This document shows positions 24,146-36,018 of a stretch of DNA of 64,000 bases, piece by piece. The stretch lies in assembly GCA_013368445.1 (NCBI GenBank), contig JAACJO010000009.1:868001-932000 (forward strand), in the 5' to 3' direction. Numbering within the stretch: position 1 is the first letter of the stretch; each line of letters begins with the position of its first letter. Position numbers and translations under genes: made by a program. The notes under the pieces are model-generated. The model saw only the letters and a program-made list of their open reading frames with translations. It was not told the origin of the DNA and did no database searches. The stretch comes from Leucocoprinus leucothites. Its lineage: Eukaryota > Basidiomycota > Agaricomycetes > Agaricales > Agaricaceae.

Positions 24146-24630
24146 ACGCGATACGTATTTCGTCGGTGGTATCTTCGAAAGGTTTGCTAGAGCGACAGCC
24201 CATCAGTGGAAGACAAGACTAGGGGTACAACTGGGGTATGTTAGTAGGAGTAGTCAGAACAGTCAAAGAGAGCGCAGTGGCACCTGTAGTGAAGATGGAG
24301 GAGAAACTTTGGATTCATAATCGCCAGTTAGGAGGGTTTAAAGTATTTTAAGGGCTGGCGGGACGTACGGACCACGGCTCGTGGAAACCTCGTGGTGCTA
24401 TGAGCTGAAACGGAGACTGGACCTCGCACCGTTGATTTGCAACCCGAAATACGACACTACCACGTCGGTGCGTTGAGGACATGTACAGACTGCACACCGA
24501 ACAAGGTCAATCTACCAAAATGGTATTTTCAAGTACAAGGCCCTAATAGACGCTACCTACTTGATCACACCACGTGAGAAAGGGCTTCTAGACGCTCATT
24601 TTGTAATAGAGCGAAAAATCTAGCTATTTA
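24146..24630. other. Intergenic between G-domain genes
   Basis: Upstream flank of the 23399-24145 gene and downstream flank of the two-module gene. No frame with family similarity is seen. Confidence 0.45.
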
Positions 24631-26624
24631 TTACAAAATGTGCAGCAAGGCCTCGCACAAAATAGCTTTGGCACTTTTACCGGACATAGCATCATACCTG
24701 ATCATAGGAACTTTCACGAGGTTCAAATAGTTTTCTTTGATGGCCTGCTGTCGACGCTCCATGTCCTCGCTCGACATTCTCTTGTCGTCAGTGTTCAGGA
24801 AACCTTCAGACCAAAAGGAGTTTACGAAAACAATGCGACGGTTCCAATTATCGCGCCATAAATCCTGGAGCGGCTGACTGTAGTGGGAAAGCGAGATCCT
24901 GTTGTCGAGTTCATCGTGCTGGATGCTGTGAAGGTAAATCATGCCATCCAGCTTGGGTCCTCCGAACCTAGGTGATGATCACCGGTTTAGAGTGAGACGC
25001 CTCGAAGTTAAATTGTTCCCGAACCGTTTCCTAACCCAATTCAACAGAGATGCGAACCCCACTTTCTCGTCATTCGACTGGTCCAGGTAGTCGAAGCCAG
25101 GTGTGTCAATCAGAGTGACATGACAATCCCACTGTAAGCTGAGATCGGCTGCTTGTATCATACAGTAGGCTGTATCAAATTCTTTCGTATGTGGATGAAG
25201 GTTGCACTCTGATGCGATGTAGGATTGGCGTTGGCCGGTTACGTTGTAAATGAACTGTGAGCAGGTAAAGGCCCAGGAACTGGTGAGAGTCGAATCACGG
25301 AAACGAGAAAAAAAGCTACCTGGCTCTTTCCAGACTTTATTGAGCCTACAACCCTGGACCGATCATCAAAACAAGGCTCAATCCGTCTTGCGAGAGAATA
25401 CTCACGCAATGTTGATTTTCCTGGCGGTCGTGTTGTTAAACGAGATGCTACTGACAAGGAACTTGCATACCTGATCTTTTCTGTGTCATTGCTAAGTCCC
25501 ACTGTCAATAGGCGTTCCAGCTCAACGATATCCAGCTCGTTTTCCACATTTTTCCAGAGATTTAATGCCTCTGAATTCAACTTCTTGTAAAAATCTCGTT
25601 CGTCATCTTCAAGGATCATCTCTGTTTCACCCTTCCCAAGCTTCGGAACCAGTTTATGCATCAAATCCATCTTTTGGCGCACCACCCTATCGACACGGTC
25701 GTATAAGTCGGGGGGAATATTATCTCTTAATGAAAGTAGCTCCTTTTCCAACTTGTCTTTGCGATTGGTGAGGGCTCGCTCGACCAATGGCCGGAGTGTT
25801 TCCCAAGCGAAGGCACCTGTACCAGGGTACCCGTATTTGTATAGCTTTTGGGCGCCTGGGTAACTCTGCATGACGAACCAATATGCTTCGATCTGTTTCT
25901 GTATGCCTTCGGGTCTGGCGTCGCCTATCTGATCCCAGTGAGAGCTAACGAAAACAATCTTTTGCGCCCAATCTGAGCCACAGAGCTTCTCCATGATGTT
26001 TTCTCGGGGTGAAAAAGTTGGTCGATTGTGGAGTTGATCAATGGAAACGTCATGCATGAAAACGACTCCGTCAAGTTTGGTGTGAGGTTTGCTAAGTTGA
26101 TGTCGTTATTAAAGCCAGACAAAAGCAATATGGCGACTCACCAGCGCTTGAGCCAGTCGTAAAGTCTACGGAGAGCAGCATGGACGTCGTTTTGACTTGA
26201 AGAGGAGTTGAACCCAGGTGTATCAATGAACACCAGAGGAAAATCAGTATGTTCGACTCCTGGAATGGTGTAACCGTGGGATTGGATAGTGTCCGTGTAG
26301 GGCTCAGCAGGGTGTTCGTTGTGCCAATCATCAGGAGCGACATTGGTCGCGTATGATCCCGTAGCGTCGTGAATGAGCTATTTGGGAACTGTTGTAAGTA
26401 AAGGATGCCATCATTATCTTCTAACCGGGGTCACATACACTACTCATACCAGAGCCCGAGCGCCCTACGAAGCTGATCAAAAGTCCGGGGATGCTCAGAC
26501 TAAAAGGATGCCATAACCTACGCAATCGTAATGCCTGAGAGAGATTTTGCTGGCTCAGCATGATTCCCGAAGAAGATGCTCCAAATGTATGGAAAAATAT
26601 TTTTGATTTCAAATCCCATTTCAC
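24631..26624 (-). CDS. Two-module AIG1-like G-domain protein (or two adjacent genes)
   Basis: Module 1 (26624 to about 25480) has SFVGRSGSGMSS, with Met (ATG) in place of the P-loop Lys. Next come LIHDATGSY after an intron, the switch VFIDTPGFNSS, TKLDGVVFMHDV, KIVFVSSHWDQ and a long charged helical region. The same frame then runs on with no stop and no ATG (25462 to about 25330) into a second P-loop, RVVGSIKSGKSQ, which keeps its lysine. Module 2 follows: FIYNVTGQR, VTLIDTPGFDY, an intron with weak donor GTTCGG, PKLDGMIYLHSI, RIVFVNSFWSE, stop at 24631. Because module 2 has no start codon of its own in frame, I favour one protein of two G domains, one probably catalytically dead. The alternative is two genes with an unseen first exon. 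Start could also be ATG 26561. Confidence 0.6.
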
Positions 26625-27987
26625 TGTAGCTGGATCGATCAGATTAACCGAATCATGATCAGGTACACAGAATGCGAGTGTGCATACCTAGCTCGTACTC
26701 AAGGTGCTCAAGGCGGGTGCCGAGTGGAGGCTGATGATTCAGATGAGGGCTAATGCGACGTTATATGTGAATTTGAGTCTGACAAACGGCCACGCATTTT
26801 ACGCACCTGGACCGTATGCGGCACGAGTATTCTTAAGCAGGCGAGCCGATATAGCAAAGTTGAACGAATGACGCAAGGCTTCCCTCCATTCCTGGCAAAG
26901 TTCATAAATAGTCGCACCCTGTAGAATCTAGATTCCTTCATCTGGGTCGAGGGTTGGAATTATCTTCCCGGCCGGCCTGACCCAACGAACACACCCTTCC
27001 AGTGAAACTGGATCTGTCGACGAGGATATTTAGAGGGTTGCAGCGTTTCATCTCCTATTAGACGCCGGATCGACTCCAACTGGAATGCATCGTAAGCCCT
27101 AAGCCAGTGAAAATTTGAAGTCGATGGAATCTTAGATAACTTACAAATCGACTTGTGCTAAGCAATACATATCAGTTGTAGCCATATTCACGATGACTAT
27201 ACCGTCAAAGAAATTCAGAATGGAGTTGAAGATCATGCACTTGCTCTAGCTTTGCCGCTGGCACTACAATTTTGGTCTCGTGGAAAATAGCCGTTGAATT
27301 TGAGTCTTTTTGAGTGGGTTACTTTTGTCCTAGCTGCGATCCGAATATAGTTAACGAGGGAACGACTCAAAATAAAAACTGATTAAGCCTTTGTGTCTAG
27401 TCATCTCTTACGAGAAACGAGCATTATGTCATGGCTCGTGGGGAACAACCCTGGGTCCCTATAGCATCACAGTCGTCTCTGTATTAAGCGCTTTAATATA
27501 TGGTGATTCAACATTATGAAGGCGGCAACTCAGGGGTTTCGATCAAGCGGAACCAAGCGAGGGGCGAGCATGTTTATCATAACGCCTGAGACCCACGAAA
27601 CCACTTGCATACAAAAGTGTGTGTTACATATCGATCGGCGACTCCTAATCAAAGTAGCGGCAACTGATTTACGCCTAAACACATAAAGGAAGAGCGGCAG
27701 CCAAAAAGAATGGACGAGGAGGCTATTACCATCGCTGAGTTCCATTTCGGCGCCATTAACGACCTCGCGGTGGTGCCTCCAGATGTAATACTCGATTTTG
27801 AGCGTTGGTCAGGCATCATTTTGTGAGCATATTCCAATCCATTTTCCTGATCGTGGCGTTATATATATATGAAAGTGACATGTTGTGGCTGTTTAACACT
27901 CGATAGGATCAGTGATTTGTTGGAGGCTTCAATTCACAAGAAAATATGTACGTCATTCATCAGTAATACGATCGTAAAAAAATAAGC
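26625..27987. other. Intergenic, no supported gene
   Basis: Upstream flank of the two-module G-domain gene plus AT-rich sequence. Frames are short and unlike any family I know. A TATATATA run occurs near 27860. Confidence 0.45.
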
Positions 27988-28064
27988 AGCATAGGCTGTA
28001 AAAATGGGTAGCATAGGTCGTAAAAATGAGAAGTATAGGGTGTAAAAATGAGTAGCATAGGTAG
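27988..28064. repeat. 22-bp tandem repeat, about 3.5 units
   Basis: Units at 27988-28009, 28010-28031 and 28032-28053 and a partial fourth follow the pattern AGCATAGG..GTAAAAATG plus three bases, with a few substitutions each. It lies in non-coding sequence between G-domain genes. It looks like an ordinary minisatellite. Confidence 0.85.
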
Positions 28065-28516
28065 TACTCTAGATCAGTGACGGGGCAGACGTTCATGAAG
28101 ATGGATAGGCATAGTTTGGGATCATAAAGCGGACTTAGAGCTCCTAATATAAAATGATGCGGGGTAGTAATCTAGTTAGGCGGGCGGGTGACAATTAAAT
28201 AAATAAGCATGGGGAGGGACGGAACATACGGCTAGGAATATTGGGCAGCACTGCCGTACATCGTCTCCAACAAATCAAACCGCTCAGTCGTTGGAAGCTG
28301 TTAACAGAACCTTGTCTAAGGCTCTGTTAGTAAGGAAGAGTCAGGAGGCTGTCAATGCCATTATGTATAGGAGGGCTTACAGCGGCCGACAAGAGAGCCT
28401 AGTATTCCTCGAGCCGATGCCTGACGGTCACCGTAGTAATTGAATCGACGGATACCCTTCAGTGTTTGTCAGCATGCAGCGGATGGATAAGTTGCTGTCG
28501 TCGATAACTTAAGGGC

Positions 28517-29259
28517 CTAACTTACAGGGCCATCGGACCCGAGCTTGGCGGATATGTTACTCCAAAAGTTTTCCGCGGTGGTGAAACCCTTATAGTTCGG
28601 CTGAACGTCGCGTTCATGGGGATTATTGACCAAAACAGTCTTCTTGGCCCAGTCTTCACCACACAGATCCCTGAGAGCACCGGAATTCTCGATCGAGAAG
28701 GTTTTCCCGTTAATTAAAAGACTGCAAGGGTCGTTGATGAAAATGATCCCAGCAAGTTCACCCTTGCGATAACTCGAGTAACGGTAAGCGGAGGGAGCAG
28801 GAAGCGGATTAGAGACTTACTATTTCTTCTTCCACCCCTGTAGCTCTTTGAGCTCCGATTTGATGGTTCGCTTTTCGAAATCAATTCCGGGTGTATCGAG
28901 AACGAGAATAGGTGTATTGGCGGAGCCCGAAGGTAGAATAACTTCGCAAGGCGTTATCTCCTTAGTATCGGGCGTCAAAGACCAGGAGGTTGGTCCCGAT
29001 TCCGCTTCTTGGTCGGGACCTAAAAGAGAGTGGATGAACTAGAGGCAGAGATTAACCAGATAGAAGCTAGGTGTTATGTTGACCTACTGTGCTAATGCCT
29101 GCGCCAGTACAACCGATGACGCTGGCGCCAATGATGCCGTGTTAGTCTTTGAGCGGGCTATGGAGAGTGGGCTGGAAGAACTTACGCAACCACTTTCTGG
29201 TAGGTGGAGTATTTGGACGAGGACGGGAGCAATCTTGACAAAAACCTTTTGAGACACAT
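28517..29259 (-). CDS. AIG1-like G-domain protein with P-loop Lys replaced by Ile
   Basis: Four exons: 29259-29186 (start MCLKRFLSRLLP), 29121 to about 29088, about 29050 to 28830, and a last exon from about 28777 to 28517. Joined in phase they read KVVAVIGCTGAGIST, then FIHSLLGP, the switch ILVLDTPGIDF, LQGWKKKYYRKG, ELAGIIFINDP, then LCGEDWAKKTVLVNNPHE. The P-loop lysine is Ile (ATT). The fourth strand reads VNNPHE instead of the FVSSHW type of the neighbours, so this copy has drifted further. The end GPVS before TAG overlaps a perfect GTAAGT donor, so another 3' exon is possible. Function unknown; the family fold is clear. Confidence 0.62.
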
Positions 29260-30390
29260 TCCAGAGATGTATGAGGTGGACGGATGAGTTCAGAAATGGA
29301 GGGAAGGCAGAATGAGGAAAGAACATTTCAATGGATGCGAATCGTGATATAGTATTGTCGAATCTGTTTGTTCCTGCTATTAGCACAAAGACATGCGATA
29401 TACATGCTGCCAAAGTCTGCTAGGAGGGTGTGCGGTGTGAGCAAGGTATGGTGGACTAATGGAGAACAGGGAGCGTACCATGCACGCGGACTAGCACCGT
29501 CATGGAACGTAGAGATCAATGATTATTGTGCACAGTGACTCGTAAAGAATAATGCTGGGTCATTGCATCGGGGTCACATTGATGAGAGAGTAAAATTTTA
29601 TGATGCACTCGAAACCCTAAGCGTGCAGACCAGGGGGACTCAAAAATAAATAAAAAAGGAACTCACGCGAATGGCAGGGAGATTCTATCGGATTTTGACC
29701 TCAGATGATCATAAGGGATCTCGAAGACTCTGAAAGAGCCTCCTTCGGGGTAACACAATTGGCCTTTTAGGTTGATTACTTGAGGAAGCTTGAAGTCACG
29801 GCCTCCAACCCAAAATATTCTACACAGGTTTATGTTACGCCACGAGTGCTTGTTCTGCTGGATATAAGGCGGTTTTAAGCGTATATTCCGTGAGCCAAAG
29901 TGGTTTTCTCCGTGTTTCGAGCTCGAGTAGGATCAATGTTGGTGCTTTCATCAGTAACATCCTGAGGAGGCGCCCGGTTCGGAGCCTGGGTAGACAGTGC
30001 AAGACTGAGTGATACTTGACGTGAAAGGAAAGGAGAGGAAATGGATCCCATTCTGTTCCCGGCTTCACAAAGCAATCGTTCTCCAAGAGGATCAAGAGAC
30101 AGTGGATGCTGTACTTGGAACTCGAAGGGGCAAAATCGATTGGCCCAAAATAAGCGCGAGATCACCTTATGCAGATACCCACGGCTTTTCCCAGGCCACG
30201 AGGTACCGCCCGCACCGTTCTTCTGTTCTTGCCGCACAGTGCAGCTTGCGGGCCCCTCCTAACAGCTTGAGTGTTCTTTGCTCGTAAGTGACATACGGCA
30301 TCACATACATATCTCTTACTTATGATAGATGAATTAATTTGGATTGATTTGTATACAGCGATCAACTTCAGGCGCCTGACAACTGAGGCT
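29260..30390. other. Intergenic, probable divergent promoter region
   Basis: Separates the minus-strand G-domain gene from the plus-strand membrane protein starting at 30391. Minus frames at 29835-30237 lack recognisable motifs. In the plus frame the downstream gene is open from 30322, with an earlier ATG there. Confidence 0.4.
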
Positions 30391-33387
30391 ATGCCTGCCC
30401 AAAATCCCGCTGCCGTCAATCCTATTCGCGCTCTATCTCAGTCCACCGATAGAGAGAGTGACAGAACATCCTCTGCATCGCCTGGAGCTTCGCACTCTCG
30501 CGCTACTCCCAATTTCTCTCGGCCGCTACCTCTCAGTCCCGGTACAGCAGCTCCGCCGAACGCAAGTCCACCTGGTACTGCTCAAATCGTAGATCCCGGT
30601 GCAAGTTTCTCAAGACCGCTTCCATCTGTTCCAGGTGCTCCCTCGCGTCAGAGCTTGGAGCACACCCATGACGGTCGTGGCTCAGGATTGGGCACGCGAA
30701 TCATTGATGACAGAGACGATCCTGATGACGATCTAATAATTCCTGGTCCAACGCTACGGCAGCCCCAGTCTCGAAGTCCTGTTCAAAGCTATGAAGATAG
30801 CAGACGAACTTCTTCTGTCGCCACCGAGTCTGATTTGCTGTACGCTTCTGCGCCATCGACGCCTTTACGTATACCTGTTGAATTGGGGCAGGAAGTGAAC
30901 AAAGGCCACCCCAGCCCTCCTGGGAGCCAAACTACTCATGAGACTGCGCGGCGTGGACTACCAGACAGGCGGACTACTGTGACTGGTGGTGAGACCCATC
31001 GCGCCCCCGGAGAGGGATCAGTTACACCCAGACGTGCGGCCACGACCGATCACTACGGCCCCGCACACCCGCAAGGGAAGATACCTGTACCCCAGCTACC
31101 CAAGGCTCCCGAAACATCTGAACAAGATGATACCGATGACCTGCAAGATGCTCTTGAATATTCAGACGACATAGACCCGTATTTGCGAAAACTGGTGGAT
31201 AATTTTGGCAATGACACGCCGAAGTTTGCGGAACTTTTTCCACATGAGCAAACCACTGATGCACCAAGCTTTCCAGAACCACAGAATCGTCCTCACCCCT
31301 TTGTCCTGGGCGTTCCTATCTCTGACACACCGCAAACTCCCTCGTCTCCACAAAGTGACAATGAAACAGTTAGAATGTCAGTGCCCTCCGCCATCGCCTT
31401 TCCCTTCCAAGGGCAACACGAATCCGCGTGGAAGTCATACGCTTCTTCCAGCCTCCACGGAGGACCAGCGTTTAGTGACCATTTTCGGTCTTCTGACATG
31501 TCTCAGTATCCTTCATTGTCGCCACCTGTGATAGCGGGAACAAATCTTGAGTTTGAGCCGCTTCAATCCCCACATGAACAGGATGACTTGACTGCCTTGC
31601 CAACGCCTCATGCTGGAACGTCGAGCTATGCTCATGATCATCCTACCAATGCCACCACCGATTTGCCCTATAGCCATATACATCGCCCGCTCCCACCCTA
31701 CCCCTCAACTTCATCCCCAGTTGGTCAAGAAGGAGCAGGAAAGTTGCACGGAAATGAAAGTAATTTCCACAGCTCTCCTCGAGCCAATAATGGTGCACCC
31801 GTTTCACCTACGGCGATTTCACCAGTCGCGCCGCTACGAATCACAAAGCACGCACGGACGCCCTCTTCTACTACCCCGATACCTCCAGGCGCTGCAGCAC
31901 CTACGCCTCCTGCTTCTTCATCACCTGATACCCCCAGAACAAGGCAAACTATGGCTTTGCCAATATCCGGCTCGCCGAGCTCCCAAGGTCAACAGTTACC
32001 TCCTTACACCAGTGACCCAACGAGTCCCTTTCCCGAGTCACCTGCCACTGCGGGTATTACCTCCGCGAAAGAAGGAAGCCAAAGTGACATCCAGAAAGCA
32101 AATTCTGGGGTGCATTCGAATTTTCCCGGTCCTTCAACATACGCTAAACCGGATCCGCCCAAACCTACAATTAAGAAGAACACAGCTTCTGATGACATAT
32201 CGTCCCGTGCTCAAGATCAGTCGGCTATTCCTAGCACTTCTGTAAAGGCTACTCGAAAAGAGAGCGAAGGTTCACACTTGGCGCCTAACGAAGAAGTCAG
32301 AAGGGCAGCGATCGATAGCCGATTACGGAAGCCAAGTGATACCCGGACCCGGACAGCAGCTCACCCAGACGTTTCTCCTACCCATGCTCATGAAGGTCAT
32401 TCGGTGTCCCAGTCGCATTCTCAGCCCCAGAATGAACGACCACAGGAACACCGGCCCGGACCGCTAGTTAGTAACTCTCCACCAGCTCAACAAAAACCAC
32501 TTCTGCCACCCCAAGTATCGTCAAAACCTCAACCTCAACCTCAACCTCAGAGACAACCCGATTCGACTGCCGACCCACCACCATCAGGACCGCGCAAGCG
32601 GACTTCACGTGCTGATACTCCTTCTACTCAACCTCAAACATTAGCAGAGGAGAAAGCGCAGTATAATGCCATTCCCCCTTCTTCACGATCGCAGTATATG
32701 CATATGCTTCTTGCGCTTGACGATATACCCATGATTTATGACCTCTCTGCTTCATTCTTTACATGGATTTTATTGGCTGGATTTATTTTGTTTCCTGGGA
32801 CATTTACGAGTTTGCAGACGCTTAATTTAGGGAATGGAGTTGGTGCTACGGTTGTTGATAGTATTGTAAACTTGCCGCTGTGAGTCTACTTCTGTCCCAC
32901 CTGCTTCGAGTGTTAGGCTGATCGTCTGGACAGATTTATAGTCGCGTTTATTTGTACTGGTATAGGCGTTATCGGAATGGGGTACCTCTGGTGGAAGTGG
33001 ATGAAGAATTACATCTGGCTTACCAACAAAATCTTCATGTACGTGGCTTACTACTCTCTTTCGCCAAGCCTATGTAGGCTGACCAGCTCTTGACGCTCCT
33101 ATAGACCAGGTTTAATGAACTCGCTGGCGGGCATCATTTCGACACTAGCCAATGTTTACGGTGTCCAACACGGCGAATTCAACACGACTTCCACCATTAC
33201 CATTTCTGTCACGGGCGTAGTGGGTGCCGTATGTGGATTTTTATGCCTGATTTACGGAGTATTTATGCTTGGACGCGTCAAGAGGCGACACGCGAAAGAG
33301 ATGGGAATCCAAAAGGCGGGGAAGCACGGTGAGGGTGTGTGGGCTGGGTTCAAAGAGCAAGTTAGTAAAATTGGCAAGCGGAGGTAG
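30391..33387 (+). CDS. Long disordered protein with C-terminal membrane segments (hypothetical)
   Basis: Three exons, 30391-32879, 32934-33038 and 33105-33387, join in phase to 958 aa. Residues 1 to about 790 are low-complexity, rich in Ser, Pro, Thr and Gln, with short acidic islands. The conserved-looking part is the C-terminal 150-170 residues. It holds a hydrophobic segment after SRSQYMHMLLALDDIPMIYD (FFTWILLAGFILFPGTF), a second after the first intron (FIVAFICTGIGVIGMGYLWW), a weaker one around MNSLAGIISTLANVYG, and a last one (VVGAVCGFLCLIYGVFML), ending in a basic tail (SKIGKRR). This suggests a membrane anchor with a long cytosolic disordered arm. An ATG at 30322 in frame could add 23 residues. 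I do not recognise a named family. Confidence 0.8.
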
Positions 33388-33639
33388 CGTTCTCGCTGGT
33401 GTATCACTATTTTGTAATTCATATGCAAGGCGCTACGAGAATTTTTCTTGAACTTTTGGTGTTCATGGTGGACTCCTTTGTGGGCGCTTGTTGGGTGTTT
33501 GCCGTGAAATCGCTATTTTCGGGGTTTCAAATTTTTCCACGTTTAGCCGGAGCGCGTCGTTCGGGCCAGTCACGTATCCTCTTCCGCTCGCTCATTCGCT
33601 CCCAAACTACCCTACCCTTGCCAGAGCGCATTTCGAAAA

Positions 33640-34770
33640 ATGCGCGATAGGGGTGTCTTCAACTTCAAAAGGGCTCTGCCCCGCATGGTAAATTGCACCG
33701 TTAATCCAAAGCGGTATTATCAACTAACCAAATGTCCTTTCCTCCAAAACGTTATTTGTTTTCGTAGAGCTGGTCGCCTCAAAATCTCTACAATCTCTGG
33801 CACCGGACAGTTGGGCCGAAGTCTCGCGGACTTGACTTCAGATACTCGCCTGCAAAAGAAACACTCTTCCAACAACGTTGGCTGTCCAAAAAGCTCGTAC
33901 GGGCCTACCACGGCGACTATATTGGCGAAAAGCTTTTCACGCGATGGTACCTGCCTGAAACGATTCCTGATGTTCGTCCACGTCGAGCTGTGAAGACAGG
34001 AGATGACGAGGCAAGTCTCGCAGAGTATGCCAGGCGCAAGTCACGTAGCGAGGAGAGTGAACAGGCTATTGAGCAGAAGGGAATGCCGCCTGTCGGAAGT
34101 TTGATGTTTTCGGAGGTGGAGAGGAGGATTGATACTGTGGTGTTCCGGTGTTGTTTTGCGGAGAGTGTTTATGAGGCTAGGAGGTTGGTCATTCATGGAA
34201 ATGTATTTCTCAATGGGAAGAAGGTGGGTTGCTCTCGGTTCTACTTTGGCCTATGCTCAAACGAGACTTCAGCACCAAAATCCAAACACGCGCCTGGCAC
34301 CTGGAGATATGATCTCAGTGGAACCCTCAGCCGTCCGTTTCCTCAAGCCAAATGCGCTACCAGACAAGGAATACGAAGACGTCAACGGATACAACAAACT
34401 CGAAAACCCCGACCCGAACCAACACACTCCGTTCTTCCTGCCTCATTTCGCCTCCCCGCACCTCTTCATTCCTGCGTATATTGAACCCTCTTTCTCAACT
34501 TGTTCAGCCATCTATGTCCGTCATCCGACAGCTCGGCCTGGATACTCGGAGATTCCGACACCATATGACGCCGATGGCGCAGTCGTCCGTTATGCATGGG
34601 AGTGGTATGTGAAGAGACGGCCAAGAATTCGAAGCGCGTCACAATTGGCGCGTATGCCTGAGGACAGGGCTATTACGCTTGGATTGGTGGATAAGGAGTC
34701 ACTCATCAAGCAGGATAGGACGAAGTTGCGTGAGGATATTAAGAAGATGGCTGCCCTACAGCGCAAATAG
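33640..34770 (+). CDS. NAM9: Mitochondrial small-subunit ribosomal protein uS4m
   Basis: A component of the mitochondrial 37S ribosomal subunit. Exons 33640-33687, 33768-34223 and 34273-34770 give 333 aa. The S4 RNA-binding domain is clear: RRIDTVVFRCCFAESVYEARRLVIHGNVFLNGKK, then after the intron HQNPNTRLAPGDMISVEPSAVRFL. The N-terminal part (SWSPQNLYNLWHRT, then KETLFQQRWLSKKLVRAYHG) fits fungal uS4m, as does the long C-terminal extension with WEWYVKRRPRIR. The first exon is only 16 codons. It lies about 250 bp downstream of the preceding plus-strand gene, so its promoter must be compact. Confidence 0.9.
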
Positions 34771-36018
34771 AGTGTTTGTTAGTCTAATTAATTCTAATTG
34801 CTGTTCTGCCACAGGATGGTCAAAGTACGACCAAAGCCCCAGTTAAGTACATGGAAAATAAACACAAAATACTCATTATCCGAGTTGGTTGGGCGCCCCC
34901 CCGTCTCTCTCTGCGCCGTCACTGGCGTCTTTCCTTCACCACTAGTGTCTCCCCGCCTCTGCTGGGGTCTGCTTTCCCGAGCTGGCGCCTTCCCGCCCTT
35001 CCTCACCCCCAGCTCCCTCCCCCTCCACCTATCCCATCCCTCCTTCCCCTCCTGCTCCTCCTTCCCCTCCTTCCCCTCCTGCCCCTCCTGCCCCTCCCTT
35101 TTCTAAGTGACTTCTGCTCTCAGGATACGTGTAAGTAGTGATCACTAGGGTCATGTCATGGCTTTCTCACCTAGCAAATAGCTATCCCGCCCGCCTCCTG
35201 CTAGCGAGTGGCCCCGATGCTGCGCATTCCAACGACGACAACCATTCACCCCCCACTGTTCCTTCTCATAATAACAATCGCCCGCCGTCCATTGTTTGTC
35301 GATTACCGGGCTAGTGCACCGAAAGGCAGCAGGATCCCTGAAGGTCCCGATAAATGCTCGATCTCAACTTTCCAATTTTTATCAGGACACTGGGCAAAAT
35401 TTATCCGAATGCGCACTAAACATCGCAATTTTACAGTTTTATCCAGATGCAGGGCGTGAATCTTGATGAAGGGGTGGCTCCGGTGTGTTCTGTGGCTGAT
35501 CAGATGCCCTGATATGTTTCTTCTGCACTTTTTCTTGCCCATTGTTGAAAGTCTGCTCAGGAGATATTTGAACAATGTCGGACCTGTTGAGGTTTTTTTT
35601 TTTGAAAATTGAAGACCATGTTCGGCCCTGTAAATGGAAGTGATTACGCTATTTTCCATAATTTCTATCAATTTATTGGATACAAGATGACTTTTAGGCT
35701 TCCTCGGCAAACATTTGTTCTCGACCGTGGGAAATAATTGCCAGCAATGAGCTTGCTTCTTGAAAGGCTTTCAAGTCGCACGACATCCCTTTAAACTTTG
35801 CGTCCAAGACCCTTGATTCACATTTTCAGCCGTCCCCCGGGTTTTCCACCCCGTCCTGCGGCTTGCTTTATCTCTGTACCACGTCACTCTGCCGTTCCGC
35901 AGCATACCACTGACACGCCCTTCAACATCAATCAGGTTTATTTGTGGGATTTGAACCTCCGAGAAAATATCTAGTCCCCTTGACTGAGACTTTATTCCCT
36001 TCCATCTACCTTCCAGCC
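34771..36018. other. Intergenic
   Basis: Holds a C/T-rich microsatellite-like block (listed separately) and the promoter of the second SPT-subunit-like gene. No frame with recognisable motifs; the 135-codon minus frame at 35303-35710 looks like chance. Confidence 0.45.
35012..35102 (+). repeat. Pyrimidine tract with TCCCCTCC/TGCCCCTCC repeats
   Basis: About 90 nt of nearly pure C and T on the plus strand, built from imperfect repeats of CCTTCCCCTCC and CCTGCCCCTCC. It is a mirror-type polypyrimidine block and could form triplex or other non-B structure. Confidence 0.75.

Noticed and set aside
29835..30237. Minus-strand frames upstream of the membrane protein
   Set aside because: No motif or splice support; likely promoter sequence.
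30986..32245. Additional plus and minus frames inside the disordered membrane protein gene
   Set aside because: Overlap the long main frame, with biased composition caused by its Pro/Ser codons.
34798..35138. Plus-strand frames of about 100 codons rich in Pro/Leu/Ser
   Set aside because: They translate the polypyrimidine repeat and are not a gene.
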